Source of the DNA: Phlebiopsis flavidoalba
Lineage: Eukaryota; Basidiomycota; Agaricomycetes; Polyporales; Phanerochaetaceae
DNA length: 23,994 nt
Direction of reading: 5' to 3'
Assembly (NCBI GenBank): GCA_035772785.1
Contig: JAOCPU010000113.1
Location: 1 to 23,994, forward strand
Below the pieces are notes generated by a model. The model worked only from the letters and a program-made list of their open reading frames with translations. It ran no database searches and was not told where the DNA came from. Numbering within the stretch: position 1 is the stretch's first letter; the number at the start of each line of letters is the position of its first letter. Positions 18,757-23,994 of the stretch are shown one piece after another. The translations under genes were made by a program, and so were the position numbers.

Positions 18757-19690
18757 TCCGTTGTTGAGGGTACCGTGTGGTGGTGTGACTGGAGCATGGC
18801 TGTTGTGGCAGGAGAACGGCCGCGCGGGCTTGTCGCGCGGGCACCAGCGGGGTGGCAGAAGGGCGTTCATGGAGGGGATTGGAATCTATCAAGAGCCTCG
18901 ATGGAGGCCCTTGTGCAAAGTGTAAGGAACGGGTGGGGGCCCGGTGTACCGCCGTTCAACGATGCGAACACCGCCGTGTCTCGGATTCGTGAACGACGGG
19001 TGGTTTATGGTGGAGGCGGTAAACGCAAGTTGAACCAGGCGCTTGCGCGTCGACTCGCGGCTCCAAGTCCGGAGCGCCCGAGACACTCCGCCTCTCGCCC
19101 CCATCGTCCGCCTCCGTTCACGAGTACGGGTAAACGGCTGCGCACGATCGCCCCCTCGTTTTCATGCAGAGCCTTCCAGAGGAAGTCTCTGTACCCTTTC
19201 TAGTCTTTCTTTTCCCTCAATCCCCCTCGTTTCACTTGCCGTCTGGCCCCATTCCGCACGCGCACCAACGATCGCGCCCACAACAGCCGTCTCTCTTCGA
19301 CCATGGTGCCCTCGCCCCTCAACGATTGTTGTAGGATGCTGGGAACGGTGGTGGGGGGAATCTCCCTTGGTATGGGATGAAATTCATGCGGGCCTGTGGG
19401 CCCGTTCGATGTGGTGCGTGGCCTGTCTGGGATCTCGTCGCGCGAGCGCACGCTGGAGACAACTGATCTCTGCGGCAGAAAGAGAGAGAGAAGGCGACCG
19501 CGCCTTCATGTACTCCACACACACGATGTTTCAGCCACGCGGTGTAGGGCTTCTTATGAAAGGTGAGCAGAATCCCTTCGTTCATTCATCATTGTGCTCA
19601 TCGTGGACGTGACCGGTCTTGCGATCTCGACAGCCTCAGGTGGAGGTAATAACAACTAGCTATTTCTACCAATCTACCAACCAGTGGCTT

Positions 19691-19742
19691 CTCCCATGTG
19701 CACAAACGCACGCCGAAAACACTTGGGAGTCAAGAATGGCCC
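19691..19742. repeat. Conserved GGAGTCAAG block, right arm
   Basis: Inverted relative to 18077-18123 and in the same orientation as 12725-12770. Together the two arms make the nested element partly palindromic around its core, beyond its 30-bp TIRs. Confidence 0.65.
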
Positions 19743-19985
19743 AGCAGCCATGATCCTACATATGTGCGGAAATTCAATGCCGGGCTGTCGCTTCACCTCG
19801 CGACACGCCCGGCTGCGGGTTTGCATGCAACACACTGGGAAGCCGTGCACGCCCCAACCGGCTGGCGGTGGCGCATGCGCGCCGAAATCCGTTCAACAGG
19901 ACCTTGTTATTGGCATGTTGTTTTCATATTCACGCTTTTCAGGACAATCACGTGTTAGGAGACGGGCACCGCGGGCAGGCGTGGT

Positions 19986-20340
19986 GCAGCTGGCCACGGC
20001 ATGACATTACGAGTATGGGTGCTGAGCAGTCAGCCCCACGACAACGGTAGCTTCTCCTGCTCGACCGTGGACAGCACAACAAGCTTGGCTACTGCGCGAC
20101 AAGGCTGACCAGAACACGACTGCGGACGGACCGACCGCGACAACAATGAGAATGCCTACGACAATCACGATCGGAATAAAATTAGTCATGACGTGGATGG
20201 CTGCGACAGAGGAACGGCTTTGACAACAATGGCCATGACATGAACAGCCAAAACAAGAACATCCACAATGCAATGAAAATATCTGTGACACAATAGCAAC
20301 AGCCACGACAAAATTGGTTGCGATGTAAACCGCCTTTGAC
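19986..20340. repeat. Degenerate GCC-GACAACA minisatellite, right side
   Basis: Units of about 15-17 bp such as GGCTTTGACAACAAT, GGCCATGACATGAACA and GCCACGACAAAA. Its counterpart on the left (17500-17950) is in the opposite sense. The long minus-strand frame at 20007-20420 is the repeat read through. Confidence 0.6.
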
Positions 20341-21112
20341 TTTGCCCTCGACTTGTGTATAATTATATGTGAATAGATCAACAGGTTCCAATTTTGTATG
20401 AGAGTATGGGCTGGCCACACAAAATGTCTCAGTTAAACTAAACCTACTGATGGTTTTTAAAAAGAACAATTCTGTTAAAATATTACTGTGAACCTATAAA
20501 AAGAGAGAAAAAAGAAATTCCGGTTCTAACTGCAGAGAGCAAATAGTGTAACAAATAAAAGCTGCTTAAAGGGAAATGACAAGTATTCAAATACTGCTGC
20601 TCACATTAACTAAACTCTTGTAAATGGTAAAAAGATTATAAATGACCAATGAAAGAACAACAAAAGATTAAATAACACTGTTTACATTAAATCAATGGCA
20701 GTAAACAGAACATAAATCATAAATTACCAACAAGGGAAAGAAAAAAGGATAGAATACCGCTGCTGACATTTAATCAATAGCAGTAAATGGCAAATAAATC
20801 ATAACTTGCCCACAAAAGAATAAGAAAATCTCAAATACCCACTGTTAACAGCTAAAGAATGGCAAATTACCTGATAACAAATTGAACATGACTCAAATTA
20901 CACATGTGAATCAAAAATGACCCATATGATAACAGAAAAAGAATCAAAACAGGTCCATTTACCCAAATACTCATACAAGAACAACAAAGAATAGTGATGA
21001 ATCACAAGTGAATGAGATATTACCACAAAAAATCAGAAAAGAATGGTGCACTAACCAATTAACCCTTTGGATGTTCACCTCCGGTAATTACCACTAGGTA
21101 TTTTTCCTGATG
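20341..21112. repeat. AT-rich right end of the nested element
   Basis: A-rich on the plus strand, with recurring ATAAATCA, CAATGGCAGTAA and AAAGAAC motifs, ending in the TIR at 21083-21112. The left counterpart is 17063-17450. No gene. Confidence 0.7.
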
Positions 21113-21320
21113 TGGCTCTCTCTGTCGCGATTGACCTCGTTGCATTGCGGTCGGCCTTGTCATGTCGTGTTCAGCCTTGCGGCGGCCGTCCTCGTCATGC
21201 CATTGTCATCCTGTCGTGGTGGTCTGTCAGCGTCCGACAAGGACAGTCTCGAGTGATGCGCGAACACCTTCTCGCCCCGCCACCCACCGCAGGACTCAAC
21301 CACCGCCGCCAACCACCCAC
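21113..21320. repeat. Minisatellite and start of the core, copy 3
   Basis: 21113-21245 continues the minisatellite of copy 3 after the nested insertion and matches 2213-2400 in copy 1. From about 21253 (TGATGCGCGAA) the sequence matches 5041 onward in copy 1. The first 640 bp of the GC-rich core present in copy 1 (about 4400-5040) are absent here, so copy 3 has an internal deletion. Confidence 0.65.
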
Positions 21321-21432
21321 GATGGATGCCACATGACTCTTCGAAGGGTTCAAGGGCGGCCGGGGAGGTGCACAGGGTGCACAATCCGGTCTCCCGTAGG
21401 ACGAACGGGGCTTGCGAGCTCGACGGCACACA
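21321..21432 (+). pseudogene. Conserved exon-like block, copy 3
   Basis: Plus strand, with LFEGFKGGRGGAQGAQSGLP followed by a TAG (CCGCAG in the other copies has become CCGTAG) and ending before GTGAGTACT at 21433. It is clearly the same block as 5104-5219 but inactivated by the stop. Confidence 0.5.
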
Positions 21433-21912
21433 GTGAGTACTACCAATGCTCTTTTGTCTTCGCACACCGACCACCCGCCGTTCCTGCGTGTACGCGTATG
21501 CACAACGCATGCACGCGGTCAGCGGGGTGGTACTGACATGCTCGCGGTCGTGCCCCCGCCCCGCCCCAATGTGCGAAGAGTCCGCGCGCTTGCGCCCTTC
21601 AAACCGCGCCCTCGTTTTCGAGCCGTCTCGCGCTCTGGGGGGGCGGCCATTGAATTTATGGCCCAGGCCCCGGCCCGTTCCCTCAAGCCTGTGCCCTTTC
21701 ATAAATGCCTTCAAGCCCAACTGCTCACGATCGCACTCGCACCCCCGCGCCCTCGCACTCATAAGCCCAACAACGGGGGGTTAGATACACCACCAACTCC
21801 CGCCCTCGCGCCCACGTCATTCCGCCACAGGTTGTCGAGACCGTGTTACGGTCACTGTTGCCATGGCACCTGTGCACACAAGGCGCATGACAGCGCTGGT
21901 GCCTTTAAGCAG
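21433..21912 (+). other. C-rich spacer of the core, copy 3
   Basis: Aligns with 5220-5630 and with the complement of 11153-11663. It starts with a donor-like GTGAGT and ends TTTAAGCAG, a possible acceptor. Open frames on both strands are not conserved in sequence. Confidence 0.4.
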
Positions 21913-22014
21913 GACTACAAGGACTACAAAAAATGTCAGAGTAAAGGTAAACCAAGACAGGGAAAGAGAAGAGGAGGAGTCACAAAGAGGTTTGATTTTC
22001 ACTACAAATCTTAG
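21913..22014 (+). pseudogene. Lys-rich C-terminal segment, copy 3
   Basis: Reads DYKDYKKCQSKGKPRQGKRR, then GGVTKRFDFHYKS, stopping at TAG 22012-22014. It lacks the microsatellite seen in copy 1, so it is probably closer to the original tail. It is the only copy with an uninterrupted tail of ordinary composition. Confidence 0.45.
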
Positions 22015-22468
22015 TTAGATAGCTGCTTTCACATCTGTATGCTACATCCTTCAATGACAATGCAAGTGGGCATGCATACTGTGTGAAATAAGAGTGTGGT
22101 AGTATGAAGCTAGTAAGCTAAACAAGGACTACCTGAATAATAACAGACAAACTGGAAAACAGTGGAATACTCAGGAAACAGCTAGGGAACAGTCAGGAAA
22201 CACTCAAATCAGAAAACACACTAACACTGAAAAACTAACAAACATGAAAACAAAATAACAGCCAAGAAACTGCCAGGAAACTGCCAGGAAACTGCCAACT
22301 AACTGCCAGCTAACTGCCAGGAAACTGCCAAGAAAACAAAAGTAACAAAGTAACATCTCAGACATAGCAAACTAACACTTCTTAACGGCTATTTCATTAG
22401 TGCTGTTTCTTGTGGAGTTTCTTTGGTTAAAAAACGTTTTTTTTTATCCACCTGGATTTTCCCTGATG
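22015..22468 (-). repeat. Right-end module (R), copy 3
   Basis: AT-rich, ending GGATTTTCCCTGATG. Six units of the 11-bp array start at 22269, 22280, 22291, 22302, 22313 and 22324, an exact period of 11. Matches 5781-6206. Confidence 0.87.
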
Positions 22469-23318
22469 TAACTCATCCGACACTGTATACCCTGACCAGG
22501 GGGACACCAGACCCACCGGCGCCTCAGGAGCACGGATGGGTCGCGCATCACAGACACACCAGCGTATATCGGCTCGTCGGGTCCGTCAAGCCTCGAAGCC
22601 ATACCAGATCCCCACCCGAAAAAACGTCGCCACAAGAAGTACTGAACAAGGTAGCGACTCCGACTCTGGGAACAATGAGCAGGCTGCAGGACCAGCCACA
22701 GCCACAGGCTCCGTAGGCCAGGGGCTCTCACAGGCTGTCTCTGTCGTCACGGTTTTGAGCGTGATACTGACATAAGCAGCGGAAGGGTGCGCAAAGACTT
22801 CAAGCTGGGAACTCTCACCGTCCATATATACCTAGAGGTGTGTTCATCGACTGGAGTTTGGCGTATTCATTAGGCTAACAAAATTACTCTAGGATGGGTG
22901 GATGCCATAGACATGGACACCGACCTGTCCAGTCAGGAAAAGATTGTCAAGATGTTTGAGGCTCTAGAGATCAAGCGCTTCGATCGCATTGGATACTGGG
23001 ACTTTGTCTCCCGTGTCTGGAAGAGTGTAACCGTTGCCGAACTTGATTCCAGTCGCCTTCTACAGCATGGATGTACCCGCACACTCGTATGCGCAAAGTT
23101 TGGGATACGAGTTCTTCCCAAGGTCAGAGAACTCACAGGTGAGTCGTTGCTGGTTATGCGTCAACGCGAAAGCAGTATTAACCCCAGTACTAGGTATTGC
23201 GATCACTCTGTCATGGCCCCACTATCTCACTAGCCATGAGATTATCATTGCAAACGTGCAAACCAAGATAAGGGGAAATCGAGGGCTAAGGCTGCCGATT
23301 GGCAGGTCGTTGACTTAA
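22469..23318 (+). pseudogene. Interrupted unknown gene, part 3
   Basis: Continues the frame left at 16260: NSSDTVYPDQGDTRPTGASG, a basic stretch QRISARRVRQASKPYQIPTR, then an acidic/Ser run GSDSDSGNNEQ, ending at TAA near 22775. A shift brings SSGRVRKDFKLGTLTVHIYL up to a donor (GTGTGT at 22838). That intron is 55 nt with CTAAC at 22875-22879 and AG at 22891-22892. The next exon reads DMDTDLSSQEKIVKMFEALE and VSRVWKSVTVAELDSSRLLQ, ends at CAG before GTGAGT (23139), and a second intron of about 55 nt ends at 23193. The last exon, IAITLSWPHYLTSHEIII and onward, stops at TAA 23316-23318. Not recognised; spliced, possibly nuclear from its basic patches, now decayed. Confidence 0.5.
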
Positions 23319-23442
23319 CCGATTCTGACTAGTACTACCGCAACTCTGTGCGATTGATCTAGTGTTCATAGAGACTATATCAGATGTGAAAGTTCGGACT
23401 TGAATTATGTATTATTTTCGTAGACTACATGGATCAGGACTA
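23319..23442. other. 3' flank of the interrupted gene
   Basis: AT-rich with no frame or repeat of note. TA at 23441-23442 is the left target copy of the MITE that follows. Confidence 0.5.
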
Positions 23443-23703
23443 TGTCCCAAAAAAAGTTACCGGCTCATGAGGAAGCGCCCTCAAAGAGCCTCAGCCCTCG
23501 GCTCGAAAGTGCGCTCATCAGTGATCAATGATCTCGGGTTGCCCTCGACGACCCTCAACGAGGTCTCAAAGGCCCTCAACTGCCCTCAAAGGCAATTCCA
23601 AGGGGCGTCTCACGGGCGTCCTCATGAGTTATTTCGCTTGCCTCAGGCTCGTGCGATTTCGCTGTCCTCAGGCACTCATGAGCGCGCTAGACTTTTTGGG
23701 ACA
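23443..23703. mobile_element. TA-flanked MITE (261 bp)
   Basis: The left end TGTCCCAAAAAAAGT pairs with ACTTTTTGGGACA on the right. A second inverted pair, GCTCATGAG, lies inside each end (near 23461 and 23676). TA flanks both sides (23441-23442, 23704-23705). The centre is built of CCCTCAAAGG-type degenerate repeats. The TA duplication suits a Tc1/mariner-type MITE; there is no coding potential of its own. Confidence 0.8.
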
Positions 23704-23705
23704 TA

Positions 23706-23938
23706 CATTAGCCGAGTACATCAAGCGTTACTTGTGAGCGGATCTATTGCCAAGCTCAGTTTACGTTGATACACTTGTAATAATTGGTACTTGACTATAT
23801 CCCTGGGTAGCTCGCCGACTATCTCATGTAGTCGACATCAAATTAATAATATATGTACTCCAATTGACAGTCAGGACTATTAAATCATGTTCTGACTAGA
23901 CGGTCAGCGTCAAGTAATTGCCTTAACTGAATTGGCTC
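23706..23938. other. No gene seen
   Basis: AT-rich sequence between the MITE and the right edge repeat. Short frames only; no repeat or RNA signal recognised. Confidence 0.5.
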
Positions 23939-23993
23939 GCTTGGCTGCTGGGCCTCGGAGGCCTTCAAGATCTACATACGGAAGAACCCCGTG
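23939..23993. repeat. Right copy of the 55-bp inverted repeat
   Basis: Complement of 6-61. On the plus strand it reads G-C-W-A-S-E-A-F-K-I-Y-I-R-K-N-P-V, the tyrosine-recombinase tail with its catalytic Tyr, running off the right edge. Upstream of 23939 the sequence is not recombinase-like and has a stop four codons before, so only this short piece is shared. Confidence 0.88.
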
Positions 23994-23994
23994 T

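Larger units (their letters stand above)
17951..19985. other. GC-rich core of the nested element
   Basis: Aligns in parts with the core of copy B: the exon block at 18651-18756, GGTGGAGGCGG with AACCAGGCGCTTG near 19010-19050 and AAGTCCGGAGCGCCCG near 19063. The 18150-18640 part has no match elsewhere in the window and holds long overlapping frames on both strands, as expected from GC bias. From 19450 to 19690 I see nothing recognisable. No transposase, nuclease or helicase motif is visible. Confidence 0.5.
17063..21112. mobile_element. Related 4.05-kb TIR element nested in copy 3
   Basis: The 30-bp terminal inverted repeats at 17063-17092 and 21083-21112 match at 27 of 30 positions, begin CATCAGGAAAAA and end GGTAATTACC. 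Copy 1 provides the uninterrupted site: its GTCAGGTCATGACTCTCT corresponds to GTCAGGCCATGG on the left and GGCTCTCTCTG on the right. TGG(G)C on the left and TGGC on the right suggest a 3-4 bp duplication, not fully clean. Layout: AT-rich end, minisatellite, GC-rich core, minisatellite, AT-rich end. No transposase motif is seen. Confidence 0.78.
16261..22468 (+). mobile_element. Long TIR element, copy 3, containing another element
   Basis: Left end CATCAGGGAAAATCC at 16261; right end GGATTTTCCCTGATG at 22468. Both match the L and R ends of copy 1 in the same orientation. TA follows the right end; the left flank has only T, so one base of a TA duplication may be lost. Without the nested 4.05-kb element it would be about 2.16 kb: L module, minisatellite, partial GC-rich core and R module. 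Joining the flanks through a single TA carries the host frame from EQAS to NSSDTVYP without a shift, which supports one insertion event. Confidence 0.72.

Noticed and set aside
20007..20469. Cys/Val-rich minus-strand frames resembling membrane peptides
   Set aside because: They are a read-through of the minisatellite; hydrophobic residues come from TTGTTGT-type repeats.
21340..21360. SINE-like B box (GGTTCAAG)
   Set aside because: No matching A box at the right distance, and the sequence is not a TE start in the other copies.
1..23994. Starship-type giant element bounded by the edge repeats
   Set aside because: The recombinase here is a DIRS-type pseudogene running off the edge and not a 5' captain gene, and the edge repeats are its coding sequence; a mobile unit cannot be shown without flanks.

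Overview
The window looks like a TE-rich chromosomal segment of a filamentous fungus, most likely a basidiomycete (Agaricomycete). Three things point there: short introns of 55-60 nt with GTGAGT/GTGTGT donors and CTAAC-type branch points; a decayed DIRS-like (tyrosine-recombinase) retrotransposon of the kind common in mushroom genomes; and dense nesting of TIR elements. I see no rRNA, tRNA, CRISPR or prokaryotic operon. Almost every protein signature is broken by frameshifts, stops or insertions.

Left third (1-9570): one minus-strand DIRS-like retroelement, read right to left as gag-like zinc-finger ORF (9570-8216), reverse transcriptase and RNase H (8215-6521), RNase H tail (1114-942) and tyrosine recombinase (941-1). 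Its RNase H domain is split by a poly(A)-tailed retroposon (1115-6520) with a 14-bp target duplication. That retroposon is itself split by a 4.67-kb TIR element (1534-6206) flanked by TA, and this in turn carries a hAT-type MITE (3270-3705) with an 8-bp duplication. The left third is therefore four layers deep.

Middle (9571-15029): two right-end copies of the same TIR family lie head to tail, reversed (10032-10606 and 10607-about 13166). They are followed by a second hAT-type MITE (13167-13576) and a small spliced gene of unknown function (13577-14375).

Right third (15030-23994): an unrecognised host-type gene (15030-23318) is cut once by a MULE-like element (15237-15942, 11-bp direct repeats) and once by a second long TIR copy (16261-22468). 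Removing both restores one reading frame apart from two TGA stops and small indels. The second copy contains a related 4.05-kb element (17063-21112) with 30-bp TIRs. A 261-bp TA-flanked MITE lies at 23443-23703.

The most interesting object is the family of long elements whose ends begin CATCAGG. They have AT-rich ends, a phased 11-bp repeat array, a degenerate minisatellite and a GC-rich core with a conserved exon-like block ending in a splice donor, but no transposase that I recognise. Both window edges also end in inverted copies of the same 55-bp piece of a tyrosine-recombinase active site.
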